DNA of 64,000 bases, taken from NCBI GenBank assembly GCA_030674155.1, contig CM060318.1:73183646-73247645 (forward strand). Direction: 5' to 3'. A program made the translations under genes and the position numbers. Under the pieces are notes generated by a model, which saw nothing but the letters and a program-made list of their open reading frames with translations, ran no database searches and was not told where the DNA came from. Shown here piece after piece: positions 1 to 12,447 of this stretch (positions within the stretch are counted from its first letter, which is position 1; every line of letters begins with the position of its first letter). The DNA is from Stramonita haemastoma. Lineage: Eukaryota > Mollusca > Gastropoda > Neogastropoda > Muricidae.

Positions 1-365
1 ACTCCCCCCCTCCCCTGATCCCCACCCCCATCATTTCCCCCCATCACTCCCCCCCCCCTGATTCCCACCCCCACCCCCATCATTTCCCCCATCACTCCCC
101 CCCTCCCCTGATCCCCACCCCCATCATTTCCCCCCATCACTCCCCCCCCCCTGATTCCCACCCCCACCCCCATCATTTCCCCCCATCACTCCCCCCCCTG
201 ATTCCCACCCCCACCCCCATCACTCCCCCCCCTGATTCCCACCCCCACCCCCATCATTTCCCCCATCACTCCCCCCTGCTTCCCATCCCCCCCCCCCCAT
301 GCTTCCCACCACCACCCCATACTACATACCCCCCCTCCTGCTGCCCACCCTCACCCCCACCCCAC
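1..365. repeat. C-rich minisatellite at the window start
   Basis: Imperfect tandem units of roughly 45-50 bp alternate C-runs with short motifs such as CATCATTTCC and CTGATTCCCA. The array runs off the left edge of the window. The other strand is G-run rich. No coding signal is visible. Confidence 0.9.
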
Positions 366-499
366 ACACATTAACACAGTGACAATGTTGTAGCTAAATA
401 TTTTTTGGGTGAGGTTTTCTTGGTTGTACTCTGCTTTGCTTTGCTTTGCTTGCTGCTTCATTTTTTTTTAAAGTGTGTGGGGTTTTTTGGGTGTTTTTT

Positions 500-588
500 T
501 TAAAGTAGATAGATGGCTTGATGAAAAAAAAAAGCAAATTTATTGCTTACTCAATGTACCATTTGGAAATACAATTTTGACTGACAGG
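500..588 (+). mobile_element. LINE/SINE 3'-tail fragment, family E
   Basis: The stretch reads GATGGCTTGATG, an A-run, AGCAAAT, then AATGTACCATTTGGAAAT and TTTGACTG. The same tail recurs near 16950, 19950 (reverse), 23830, 25380 (reverse) and 60535, often ending in TTTGAC or TTGA repeats, which is typical of retroposon 3' ends. The parent element is not identified. Confidence 0.55.
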
Positions 589-748
589 ATTCACAGACAG
601 TGAAAAGTGTACTGGTGAGGTAAAGAAACTTGATGAAAGAGTCTTCAGTCTTCCCTTGACAGAAGAAAGAGAAGAATGAAGCAGATCCTGAGACAGACAC
701 AGTGTTGCAGACAGAAGGGGCTGAATTGACGAGGAAAAGGCAGGCAGT

Positions 749-1437
749 GCTGGCCACAAGATGTTGAGTTTGTTGAGGTATTGCAGAGAGACCTGTACCA
801 ATGCTGGCCACAAGATGTTGAGTTTGTTGAGGTATTGCAGAGAGACCTGTGTCAGTGCTGGCCACAAGATGTTGAGTTTGTTGAGGTATTGCAGAGAGAC
901 CTGTGTCAGTGCTGGCCACAAGATGTTGAGTTTGTTGAGGTATTGCAGAGAGACCTGTGTCAGTGCTGGCCACAAGATGTTGAGTTTGTTGAGGTATTGC
1001 AGAGAGACCTGTGTCAGTGCTGGCCACAAGATGTTGAGTTTGTTGAGGTATTACAGAGAGACCTGTGTCAGTGCTGGCCACAAGATGTTGAGTTTGTTGA
1101 GGTATTGCTGAGAGACCTGTGTCAGTGCTGGTGTGTTTGTTGAGGTATTGCAGAGAGACCTGTGTCAGTGCTGGTGTGTTTGTTGAGGTATTGCAGAGAG
1201 ACCTGTGTCAGTGCTGGTGTGTTTGTTGAGGTATTGCAGAGAGACCTGTGTCAGTGCTGGTGTGTTTGTTGAGGTATTGCAGAGAGACCTGTGTCAGTGC
1301 TGGTGTGTTTGTTGAGGTATTGCAGAGAGACCTGTGTCAGTGCTGGTGTGTTTGTTGAGGTATTGCAGAGAGACCTGTGTCAGTGCTGGCCACAAGATGT
1401 TGAGTTTGTTGAGGTATTGCAGAGAGACCTGTGTCAG
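749..1437. repeat. 54-bp / 43-bp minisatellite
   Basis: About seven units of 54 bp (core TTGAGGTATTGCAGAGAGAC) are followed by about six shortened units of 43 bp lacking the CCACAAGATGTTGA part, then one 54-bp unit again. Because 54 is divisible by three, open frames of 116-176 codons run through it on both strands. These are a consequence of the period and are not counted as genes. Confidence 0.93.
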
Positions 1438-1439
1438 CG

Positions 1440-2760
1440 CTTGATCCCAGTTGTAATTATCTGGCTTTCTGCTGCTGACATAAATTTAATGAGGATCGTT
1501 ATAATTATCTGGCTCTCTGCTGCCGACATAATCGTAAGGATCGTTATAATTATCTGGCTTTCTGCTGTCGACATAAGGATCGTTATAATTATCTGGCTTT
1601 CTGCTGCTGACTCAGACATTATTTTATGGATGGTTCTAATTATTTGGCCTTCTGCTGCTAATCTGCTGCTGACATAATTTCATGGACGGTTATAATTTCC
1701 TGGCTGTCTGCTGCTGACACAATTTCATGGAAGGATGGTTATAATTATCAGGTTTTCTGCTGCTGACATAATTGTATGGATAGTTATAATTACCTGGCTG
1801 TCTGCTGCTGACATAATTTTATGGATGGTTCTAATTATCTGGCCTTCTGCTGCTTATATAATTTAATGGACGGTTATAGTTATCTGGCTTTCTGCTGCTG
1901 ACACAATTTCATGGATGGATGGTTATAATTATCAGGTTTTCTGCTGCTGACATAATTGTATGGATGGTTATAATTACCTGGCTGTCTGCTGCTGACATAA
2001 TTTCATGGATGGTTCTAATTATCTGGCCTTCTGCTGCTTATATAATTTCATGGACGGTTATAATTATCTGGCTTTCTGCTGCTGACACAATTTCATTGAT
2101 GGAAGGTTATAATTATCAGGTTTTCTGCTGCTGACATAATTTTATGGATGGTTATAATTTCCTAGCTCTCTGCTGCTGACATAATTTTATGGATGGTTCT
2201 AATTATCTGGCCTTCTGCTGCTTATGTAATTTCATGGATGGTTATAATTATCTGGCTTTCTGCTGCTGACATAATTTCATGGATGGTTATAATTTCCTGG
2301 CTTTCTACTGCTGACATAATTTTATGGATGCTGCTGACATAATTTTATGGATTCTTATGATTATCAGGTTTCTGCTGCTGACACAATTTCATGGATTGTT
2401 TTAATTATCAGGCTTTCTGCTGTAGACATAATTTTATGGATGCTGCTGACATAATTTTATGGATTCTTACGATTATCAGGTTTCTGCTGCTGACATAATT
2501 TCATGGATGGTTTTAATTATCAGGCTTTTGCTGCTGACGTGATAATCAGAGTGGGTATAGTTATCAGACTTCTGCTGCTTACAAATTTATGAGTGTTGAT
2601 AACTGCTTTCTGGTGTGGACTTGATTACAAGTTGATATAATTATCAGGCTTTCTGCTGCTGACATCATTATAAGAGTGGATATTATTATCAGAATTCTGC
2701 TGCTGACATGATTACAAGTTTTTGTAATTATCAGGCTTTCTGCTGCTGACATAATTTAAT
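1440..2760. repeat. About 47-bp minisatellite (CTGCTGACATAATTT), left part
   Basis: More than 25 degenerate units carry CTGCTGACATAATTT, ATGGATGGTTATAATTA and TCTGGCTTTCTG. The array resumes at 3297 after a retroelement insertion. Occasional shorter units such as ATGGATGCTGCTGAC show unequal crossing-over. Nothing suggests coding. Confidence 0.92.
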
Positions 2761-3296
2761 ACTTACTTACTTACTTAGGCCCATCAGTCCCCCTGCCTGG
2801 AGCATAGGCTGCCGACAACAGTCCTGTTGTCCGCCAGAGTCCTCTGTCCTGGGCTATTCTCTCCAGCTGTCTCCAGGTATATCCCATCTTCTTGGTTTCT
2901 GCCTCAAGGTCACGTCACCAGGTGTTTCTTGGCCTTCCTCTTTTTCGTTTTTCCTGGGGGTTCCAAGATCCAAGCCATGTGAGGTTGTAGCTTTTCATCT
3001 CTGCTGCTACTTGTGTTGTTTTTCCCATCTCATACATGGTCCGCACATTCCATGTTCCCACGTTGATGGTCCTGGTCGATAAAAGGGGGTTGGCCCTGTG
3101 GCTTCCGTAGACTCACGGCTTTCACCACATGGCGTCATACATCTCTTTGGTTAGGACCCTTCCTCTCCCAGGGCAGTAGTCTCTTGGTCTGTTGTTGGCG
3201 TTTCTGTAGCAAGCTTTGGTTTGACAGGGTGGGGGTGCTAGCCCCACACCCAACCCTCCCTTCTCATCGGGGCTTTGGACCGGCAATGGCAGAGTT
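2761..3296 (-). mobile_element. Internally deleted non-LTR retrotransposon (RTE-like)
   Basis: Read on the minus strand, this begins with a 5' leader ending in GAGACTACTGCCC. It then encodes the start of an AP-endonuclease domain (INVGTWNVRTMYEMGK, about 3075-3030). It jumps directly to a C-terminal tract typical of RT proteins (QEKRKRGRPRNTW and TWRQLERIAQDRGLW), and ends in a (TTAC/GTAA)n tail. Most of the endonuclease and all of the RT core are missing, so it cannot move by itself. The 12-bp direct repeat ACATAATTTAAT flanks it at 2749-2760 and 3297-3308, in agreement with target-primed insertion into the minisatellite. The clade assignment (RTE or close relative) is from recognition of the motifs. 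Confidence 0.8.
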
Positions 3297-3556
3297 ACAT
3301 AATTTAATGGATGGTTATAATTATATGGCTTTCTGCTGCTGACGTAATTTCATGGATGGTTATAATTATATGGTTCTCTGCTGCTGACATAATTTCATGG
3401 ATGGTTATAATTATCAGGCTTTATCTGCTGACATAATTTTACAAGAGTGGATATAATTATCAGACTTTCTGCTGCTGCTATGATTATAAATTGTTATAAA
3501 TATCAGGCTTCTGCTGCTGACATAGTTATAAAAGTGGTTGTAATTACCAAGCTGTA
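3297..3556. repeat. About 47-bp minisatellite, right part
   Basis: This continues the array interrupted at 2760, with the same CTGCTGACATAATTT core and increasing degeneration towards the right. Confidence 0.88.
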
Positions 3557-3885
3557 GACATGTCTATCTACAGACTTTAGGGATGTTGTTTATTGGGGTC
3601 ATGTTTCTGCACATGTCTGTCTACAGACTGTAGGGATGTTGTCTATTGGGGTCATGTTTCTGCACGTCTGTCCACAGACTGTAGGGATGTTGTTCTCATC
3701 AGGGCTTTTGTTTCTGCACAAGTCTGTCTACAAACCCAATGCTCACACTTCAGCCTTGGTATGGCCTCTGTGGTTGGCTTGGCTGAAAGCATCAGGATTG
3801 ATTGAAGCAGTTTTCAACAGCAAGTGTAGTGATAGTGATGCTGATGATTTTAGAATCTGCTGTGTTTCATATCACTCAGTGTTGG

Positions 3886-3888
<3 letters not shown>
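3557..3888. repeat. 53-bp minisatellite plus flank, copy 1
   Basis: Units of about 53 bp carry GGGATGTTGTTTATTGGGG and TCTGTCTACAGACTGTAG. They are followed by a roughly 180-bp unique-looking flank (CCAATGCTCACACTTCAGCC to TCAGTGTTGGTGCTGAGAG). The same order recurs at 4259-4940, so the block is a segmental duplication separated by GA/GT arrays. Confidence 0.88.
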
Positions 3889-4940
<1,052 letters not shown>

Positions 4941-5031
4941 AGAGAGAGAGGAGAGAGAGAGAGGAGAGAGAGGGAGAGGAGAGAGAGAGAGAGAGGGAGG
5001 GAGGAGAGGAGAGAGAGAGAGAGAGAGAGAG
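4941..5031. repeat. (GA)n microsatellite
   Basis: Interrupted GA tract abutting the poly-A/T tail end of a family A SINE. Confidence 0.95.
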
Positions 5032-5349
5032 ATTTATTCTTTTATATCGGGGATAATGGAATAAGCAATCATGTGCTTTTTTTCATCCAGTCCCCGTGTG
5101 TATGCGGTTTTGTAAATGTCATCTGTTCCCACCGGCACACGATGGCCTTCTCTTATGAAAAGCGGAACAGGATTTAACGTGTGCACAAGGTGTTCTGCGT
5201 GCGTTCGCACACGGGGCCTTGGTTTAAAGTCTCATCCGAAGGACTTTTGGGGAGAGTGGAGTCAGCACTGATGTTAACTCCAGAAGAAAAATCTCCTCGA
5301 CCGGATTCGAACTCGGGTCGTCAAATTGCCAGCGCAATGTTCTGACCAC

Positions 5350-5352
<3 letters not shown>
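5032..5352 (-). mobile_element. tRNA-derived SINE family A, nearly full length
   Basis: The plus-strand text starts with the inverted tail (TTTATTCTTTTATATCG) and ends in the tRNA-like head. The head shows a Pol III B-box (GGATTCGAAC read inverted) and then GACCACTAG. The body motifs recur in about 18 other copies: GGATAATGGAATAAGCA, AGTCCCCGTGTGTATGC, CACCGGCACAC, AGCGGAACAGGATTTAACG and GGACTTTTGGGGAGAGTGG. The element is non-coding and would need a partner LINE to move. The last bases of the head are replaced by a GA tract. Confidence 0.85.
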
Positions 5353-5408
<56 letters not shown>

Positions 5409-5629
5409 AGAAGACAGCAAATTTTTTTTTAGGAGAGGAGAGAGAGGTGAGTGAGTTGTGAGTGAGTGAGTGAGTGAGTGAGTGAGTGAGTGAGTGAGTG
5501 AGTGAGTGAGTGAGTGAGTGAGTGAGTGAGTGAGAGAGAGCGAGCGAGAGCGAGAGAGAGGTGTGTGTGTGTGTACTTAGAGAGAGAGCGAGAGAGAGAA
5601 TGTGTGTGTGTGGTGTGTGTGTGTGTGTG

Positions 5630-5661
<32 letters not shown>

Positions 5662-5750
5662 AGAGAGAGAGAGAGAGAGTGTGTGGGGTGTGTGTGAGTG
5701 TGGGGGTGTGAGTGTGTGTGTGAGAGAGAGAGAGGGGGGGGAGAGAGGGA
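5353..5750. repeat. GA / GAGT / GT compound arrays
   Basis: GA (5353-5408), GAGT (about 5450-5535) and mixed GT/GA tracts follow each other with only a short A/T break near 5410-5435. Confidence 0.95.
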
Positions 5751-5984
5751 GGGGGGGTAGCACTCCTGTGCATGCAGTATTGGGACTTAAGATATCAAGA
5801 TGATTTTCTAAAATCTGACCAGAATTCCCTGAAATCAAAGACAGTGTCTTTGAAGTAAAAAAAGATCCCTTAGTCTTGTGTAGACTGTCAGATTTCCGGG
5901 GACTTTCTCAAGTCTTCTAGGATTCATTGTAAATTCCAACCAAAGCAAGCATGTAACTAGTCATACAAGTAAAACAGACAGACA

Positions 5985-6190
5985 TACAGACAAGCAAGCA
6001 ACAAACACACATACTGGCAGTGAAAGGAGAAGACAGTGGCACAGACAGACAGTGGCACAGACACAGACAGTGACAGACACAGACAGTGACACAGACACTG
6101 AGACAGTAACAACAGTAACACAGACACAGACAGTGACACAGACAGTGACACAGACACAGACAGTGACACAGACAGTGACACAGACACAGA
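5985..6190. repeat. CAGACAGTGACA minisatellite
   Basis: Short units made of CAGACA, GTGACA and CAGACACAGACAG. The approximate period is 6-12 bp. Confidence 0.85.
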
Positions 6191-6721
6191 CCCCTCCAGG
6201 TAAATAGACAACTCCTGGAGAAGAATCATCAGTGCAGTTGTTGGAGTGATTGACTGTAATTGCTACAGACCAAAGTGTACAGATCTGTCAGATGTCAATG
6301 TTCAACTGTCATTCAGTCAAATCAGTTGATGAAGAAGCCGGTTCAGTTAGCAACCATTCAGGTCATTTGTGAAGTAATCCATTAACAAAACACTCCCTCA
6401 TAGTTAGACAGGTAACAGTCATAGTTTCCCTATGCAACCTCAATATGCTGGAAAACTCTGTGATTATGACCTGGTAAAACATGATTATGATCATCCTGTT
6501 GACTGTTTCATCTGAATCTCAATCTCCATCTGTATGTGAGCATGTGTACTAGCAGGGCTGGTTTGTGTGTTGTTGCTTGAACTAAGATGGTGACATCACT
6601 GCTGTAACATCAGAGCAGCACAGCAAGTTGGCCTGTCCCAGTCATTGATCCTTCCTAGGGAGAAACTGCCTTGTGTAGTATGAAGCAGATCTTTGACTGT
6701 CTGATACCTTGTATCAGAATA

Positions 6722-6722
<1 letters not shown>
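6191..6722. other. Unique-looking sequence, nothing recognised
   Basis: No repeat motif, RNA gene or sustained reading frame is visible. There are short direct repeats such as GTCAAATCAGTTGATG but nothing interpretable. Confidence 0.5.
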
Positions 6723-6768
<46 letters not shown>

Positions 6769-6956
6769 GTGTGTGTGTGTGTGTGTGTGTGATGTATATG
6801 AGCGTGCATGAGTATGTATGCGGACATGCACTTGTGATGTGTGTGTGTGTATATGTGTGTGCGTGTGCGTGTGTGTGTGTGCATGCGTATGCGTGTGTGT
6901 GTACGTGCGTGCATGTGTGTGTGTGTGAGTGTGTGTGAGTGAGTGCATGTGTGTCA

Positions 6957-7022
<66 letters not shown>

Positions 7023-7072
7023 GTGTGTGTTTGAATTAGATATACAAATTTGATATATATATATATTATACT

Positions 7073-7130
<58 letters not shown>
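6723..7130. repeat. Large GT-rich microsatellite block
   Basis: Pure GT tracts (about 6723-6790, 6961-7020 and 7076-7129) are joined by impure GTGCATGTGT sequence and a short TA tract (about 7052-7067). Thr-His or Cys-Val frames here are artefacts. Confidence 0.96.
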
Positions 7131-7131
<1 letters not shown>

Positions 7132-7424
7132 ACAAGCCTGTTTGACATTTGAAAATGATTCTGACTTTAGACAATCCAAGAGTTTTGGATTCCACTGTTG
7201 ATGTTTTGTTGTTACAGTTGATAGTACATTCTGTATCCATTGTATGTCTGTGATTCCATGAATGTAAAGCACTGTGCTAACTGTGTGAGAGGAAAAGTGC
7301 TCAAAATGTCTGGTATTCTAAACAGCCTGTCTGAAAACTTTGACATTGTTTCTTGTAGGATTTCCTTGTGAATTTCTTTATTATTGTTAAAAACTATGGT
7401 GTTCATATTCTGTGCACAGTGTTG

Positions 7425-7629
7425 TTAGAGTTATTACAGAACTGTACTATTATGTGTCATCTTCAGACAGTGATGTTATTAGAGAATTGTACTATAATGT
7501 GTCTTCATACAACAGACAGTATTGTTAGAGTTATTACTGAACTGTACTATCATGTGTCATCTTCAGACAGTGTTGTTAGAGTTATTTCAGAACTGTACTA
7601 TAATGTGTCATCTTCAGACAGTATTGTTA
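7425..7629. repeat. About 52-bp minisatellite (AGAACTGTACTAT), left part
   Basis: Units contain CAGTATTGTTAGAGTTATTA and AACTGTACTATAATGTGTCA. The array is interrupted at 7630 and resumes at 8571. Confidence 0.9.
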
Positions 7630-8570
7630 CAGGGTTTGTGCTAGGATTTTTTAAAACCGGTACTGCGAGTTGCCATTTCAGAGATATCTTGACCAGCTCC
7701 CCAAAATCGGTCCCCAGAAAATAAAATCCGGTACCTACTGTGAACAAAACGAAACTATTCAGTGAGGGGGTGGGGGAGGGGGGCATTGTTTCGGCAGCAA
7801 AACTAAATCTAAATTGAAAGCAAATCTCTCAGACTTTGACTGCCCTGCTGCTGCCACTCACTTCTTGGGCACGAAGCCACGCAGAAATAGGATTTTTTTC
7901 TAGCGCCTGTGCCACTGTCTGTGTCAGTCTGTTGTTTTGCATGGCATCATTCGTGAGACTTGTATTCTTTTTTCTTGTTTCTATGCTTAGTGCTCATCTA
8001 GATCTTTCGTTCAAATTAGATTTAGTTTTCTCTCTTCTCTCTCAAAGCAACACGCAAATTCATAGTCAAAGACCCTCCGCTTTTCGTAAGAGCAGGCCAT
8101 GTGTGCTGGTGGGAACAGATGACTTTTCCAAAACTGCATACACATGGGGACTGGATGTAAAAAGGCACAGGAGTGCTTATTCCATTATCCTCGATATAAA
8201 AGATTAAAAGAATAAAGAATAAATAAATCTAGGCCCCATTTACTTATTGTGAATGGAAGTTACTTTCATACCGAGAGTGCAAAGCTCTATTCTTTCACAG
8301 TAAAGCTTGCTGTTCTGCTGCTAGGCTCATGAGGCTGGCGCCAAAGATGTTCGTTGGAAGGGGTGGTAGGAAGGGGTAGGTGCCTAAGCACAGTACAGGC
8401 GCATGACAGACTGTCAGAAAATGTCACTTCAGACTTTTTTTTTTAGACGGAAATCTAATCGGTCACAGGCAAACAGAATCGGTACCCGCGTACGGCTGCT
8501 TCGAAAATTTTCGGTATACCCTGTTTACAATCGGTAAAATACTGACAATTACCGGTTATCGCGAACCTTG
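7630..8570. mobile_element. hAT-like non-autonomous DNA element inside the minisatellite
   Basis: The 941-bp segment starts CAGGGTTTGTGCTA. Its right end read inverted is CAAGGTTCGCGATA, giving imperfect terminal inverted repeats (10 of 14). CAGGG-like ends are characteristic of hAT elements. The 8 bp on each side, TATTGTTA and TGTTATTA, match at 6 of 8, the length expected for a hAT target duplication, although the minisatellite context weakens this. Both ends are rich in CCGGTA motifs. No transposase frame is visible, and the segment carries a nested SINE fragment (8076-8227). Confidence 0.6.
8076..8227 (+). mobile_element. SINE family A, 3' half
   Basis: 5'-truncated copy starting at TCCGCTTTTCGTAAGAG, through TGCTTATTCCATTATCC, to a (AATA)n tail. 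It is nested in the hAT-like element, so it is younger than that insertion or was carried with it. Confidence 0.82.
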
Positions 8571-8835
8571 TGTTATTACAGAAATGTACTATAATGTGTC
8601 ATCTGCATACAACAGACAGTATTGTTACAGTTATTAGAGAACTGTACTATAATGCATCATCTCCATACAATAGACAGTGTTGTTACAGTTATTAGAGAAT
8701 TGTACTGTAATGTATCATATCCATACAACAGACAGTATTGTTAGAGTTATAAGTGAACTGTACTGTAATGTATCATCTCCATCAACAGACAGTATTGTTA
8801 AAGAGTTATTACAGAACTGTACTTTATCTCCACAC
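8571..8835. repeat. About 52-bp minisatellite, right part
   Basis: The same unit as 7425-7629 continues for about five copies. Confidence 0.88.
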
Positions 8836-8898
8836 AACAGATTTCTCCCAGTGAAATCCAAGTTGCTCTCTCAGGGAAAGTGCATCACCACAGTGCTT

Positions 8899-8939
<41 letters not shown>

Positions 8940-8942
8940 TTC
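8899..8942. repeat. (TCTG)n microsatellite
   Basis: About ten perfect TCTG units. Confidence 0.95.
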
Positions 8943-9194
8943 TCTTTCCCAACCCCTTTGTCTGAATGTCCATACAATCTTCAGCCTACCACTGTAGATT
9001 TGCTCTCATGACTTCAGCTTGTAATGAAGAGGACATAAATTACAGTTACCTTGTTAACAGATTTTGATTCTTCTGAAAATTGTTAAGCAATTATCAGCAG
9101 CAACAAAAAAAAAACCCTCCTAAAAAACAACTAAGTTTAAAGCAAAAGTCAGAATCAGCTGATGCTGTGTTGATATCATTTCTGAAATGATGAA

Positions 9195-9450
9195 AAGTAG
9201 GGGAAAATATGTTTGTACAAAGAGTAGAGGAAATTAAGTTTGTACTAAGAGCAGGAGAAAGATGTTTGTACTAACAGTAGGGGAAAAGAAGTTTGTAAGT
9301 TAAGAGTAGGGAAAGAAGATTGTAAGTTAAGAAGGGGAAAGAAGATTGTAAGTTAAGAGAAGGGAAAGAAGATTGTAAGTTAAGAGTAGGTGAAAGAAGA
9401 TTGTACTAAGAGTAGGGAAAAGAAGTTATCATGAAAGTAGTGGAAAGGAA
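9195..9450. repeat. Purine-rich minisatellite (GTAAGTTAAGAGTAGGG)
   Basis: Degenerate units of about 30-40 bp mix GTTTGTACTAAGAG, GTAGGGGAAAG and GATTGTAAGTTAAGA. No function is inferred. Confidence 0.8.
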
Positions 9451-9769
9451 ATATAAAAGCAGTGGACGGGAACTTAAAGATTTAATTTTCAGGAGAGGGG
9501 GTGGGTGGTGGGAGCTTTCTTAATAAAAAGTGAAGTAAGTCTGAATAGTAGGGAGAAAGGATTTTGCAGAGAAAAACTCCCTTCAGCTGTCAAGTGAGTA
9601 CCAAGGTTTGTATGTCCGGCTGTGATGTTTTTCAGGCTACAGATTGCATAGTGTTCAACAGTTTCACATTCATAAAGAATCAGGTGTAGGTCATTCCAGG
9701 CAATATTTTATGGTCTATAGAAAAAGAACTGGTGGGTATCTCCTGTGCATTGATATTGATCAGCATATG

Positions 9770-9771
<2 letters not shown>

Positions 9772-9840
<69 letters not shown>
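9772..9840. repeat. (GA)n microsatellite
   Basis: Nearly perfect GA tract of about 68 bp. Confidence 0.97.
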
Positions 9841-9843
<3 letters not shown>

Positions 9844-9904
9844 CAGGCCACTCTTCATCAACATTGCTGCAGGTATGCCAAGCATAAGCTTTCCCAGACT
9901 TCCT

Positions 9905-10016
<112 letters not shown>

Positions 10017-10519
10017 GTTGTTTTGCATGTGTGTAGATTGTGAGGGGGGTAGAGTTTTGTGTATGTTGTGGGGTGGGAGTGGGGTGTTGCGTTTGCCTGA
10101 ATATGAATGCCTGCTGCGTCAGTGAGCAGTGTGTGTGCTGGAGTCAAAGATGTCAGTACAGTGCAGTTTTCAGTGTGGACTTTTGTCAGGGATATCTCTG
10201 CCTGTGAAACTTCCATACACTGAAATGCTCTATTTAGAGAAGGAAAAAGAAACACAACACATCACAACAAACACACTCGTGAAATGCTGATATCAGCTGC
10301 ACCATGGGATCCTTAACATGTATATGTGATCCTTTGACTGTATGTCTACATGAAGGAGAGAAAGGCACTGGCAGGTATCCCGATCATGGTTAATGTAGGG
10401 TCTGTAGTGGTGAAAGGTGTTGTGTTACACAATCACGATCATGGATAATGATGGAAGGTGTTGTGCTATACAAACACAATTATGATCATGGATCATATAG
10501 AGTCAGTGAGAAAAAGCCC

Positions 10520-10690
10520 AAAGTAATATCTGACCATGCAGTGAAGTGGAGTTGTGTCATCATTCCTATCTGACCATGCAGTGATGTGGAGATGTGTCAT
10601 CATTCATATCTGACCATGCAGTGAAGTGGAGTTGTGTCATCCATTCCTCATCTATCCATGCAGTGATGTGGAGATGTGTCATCATCTATA
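10520..10690. repeat. 40-bp minisatellite (ATCTGACCATGCAGTG)
   Basis: Four units containing ATCTGACCATGCAGTGA and GTGGAGTTGTGTCATC. Confidence 0.88.
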
Positions 10691-10794
10691 TCTGATTGAC
10701 GTGTCACACAGAGATCCACAGCAACAGCAGTTCAGTGACTGAAGTCACCAGGCAGGACCTGCACCACTTTTCTCTGTAGTAGTCAGCAATAATG

Positions 10795-11735
10795 GAGGGG
10801 TGGGGGATAGTAATGATAATATCTATAACTTCAATTATCGATGTGGCTTTGAGGGGAGGGAGGGGGGTGATTATGAGTTTTATTAATCATTTATGTAGCT
10901 GGAGGGTTGGGGGGGGGGGGGGGGTGATTATGACTTAAATTAATCCTTGATGTAGCTGGAGGGTTGGGGGGGGGATTATGACTTAAATTAATCTTGATGT
11001 AAGCTGGAGGGTTGGGGGTGGGGGGTGATTATGACTTAAATTAATCATTGATGTGGGGAGGGGGGGGTGATTCTGACTAAATCATTGATGTAACTGGAGG
11101 GGTGGGGGTAATTATGACGTAAATTAATCATGATGTAGCTAGAGGGTTGGGGGGGAGGGGGAGATTATGACTTAAATTAATCATTGATGTGGGGATGGGG
11201 GGGGGTGATTATGACTAAATCATTGATGTAATTGAGGGGTGGGGGTGATTATGACTTAAATTAAATCATTGATGTTGTTGTAGTTGTGGGGGGGGGGGGG
11301 GGATTATGACTTAAATTAATCATTGATGTGGGGGGGGGGGGTGATTATGACTTAAATTAATCATTGATTAGTGGGGGGGGGGGGGTGATTATGACTTAAA
11401 TTAATCATTGATGTAGCTGGAGGGTGGGAGGGGGGGGATTATGACAAATTAATCATTGATGTAGCTGGAGGGTTGGGAGGGGGGGGGGATTATGACAAAT
11501 TAATCTTGATTGTTGTGGGGGGGTGATTATGACTAAAATTAATCACTGATGGGGGGGGGGGGGGTGATTATGACTTGAATTAATCATTGATGTGGGTGTG
11601 TGTGTGGGGGGGTGATTATGACAAATTAATCATTGATGTGGGGGGGGGGCTGATTATGACTTAAATTAATCATTGATGTAACTGGGAGGGGGGTGTCCTT
11701 ATTTTTGTTAATTATGTAAGAGAGGGGGGGGGGTG
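10795..11735. repeat. G-run minisatellite (GATTATGACTTAAATTAATC)
   Basis: About 18 units of roughly 40-60 bp join GATTATGACTTAAATTAATC and ATTGATGTAGCTGGAGGGTT to a run of 7-14 G. All G-runs lie on the plus strand and are regularly spaced, giving potential G-quadruplexes. No coding is seen. Confidence 0.93.
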
Positions 11736-12310
11736 ATGGTAACTTTGTCATAATATTCTCTCTTGTTATTTTTGTTGTATTGGTGTTTTTACTTTTTTTT
11801 TATAGATAGTATTACTTTTTTTTTATTTATGTGACAGGGGTGGGGACTTTGACTGTAATATGTGTGTGTTTGTTTGTTTGTTGTTTTTTTTTGTGGGGGG
11901 GGGGGAGCTGATGTCTTTGTGACTTCTGTCTATTGTAATGTCTGTTTCCCCCATGGTGATGCCGGGGTCTCTCAGTATGAATGCTATAGCATCCCTCCCA
12001 CCTTCTGGAAATTATGTATTCAGAATTTCCTCTTTTCTAGCCCACTCTTTGTGTTTGCCCTTATCCATTTCTTCCTGTCACCATCTTCTTGACTGTCTTC
12101 TGCTTTCTTGGTCCATTCTCCTGCCTTTTTTCCATAAAGTTTAAAAGTTCTCTCCCCAGTTGGATGCACTGGCCTGACATGTCAGGGCTTAACACCAGTG
12201 CAACACATTTTTGCTCATATGACAGACAACAATAGTTGCTCTCTGAGGGTTCAATGAACAAGAAGATCTATTTTTGCTATTGATGTGGTCTATGGAGGTA
12301 CTTAATGACT
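11736..12310. other. Unique-looking stretch, nothing recognised
   Basis: T-rich intronic-looking sequence. Frames up to about 76 codons exist but show no motif and no splice or codon support. Confidence 0.45.
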
Positions 12311-12314
12311 CACC

Positions 12315-12447
12315 ACCTCTGAAACACTTCTAAGCACTTTGATTTCTTTGAATTACAAGATTTTAGCGTATAATCCAATTATTATATTATTATATTTTTA
12401 TATATATTATTCATCATATTATTATTATTATTATTATTATATATTAT
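12315..12447 (+). mobile_element. LINE 3' tail with (ATT)n, family D
   Basis: Degenerate AAGCACTTTGATTTC then ACAAGATTTTAGCG, followed by ATTATT repeats. It matches the better preserved copy at 12712, and is a typical invertebrate LINE 3' end whose ATT array is the tail. Confidence 0.65.

Noticed and set aside
547..1143. Open frames of 116-176 codons on both strands
   Set aside because: The minisatellite period is divisible by three, so any open unit gives a long frame; simultaneous openness on both strands argues against coding.
6596..7240. 214-codon Thr-His frame
   Set aside because: Translation of GT/CA microsatellites on the minus strand.
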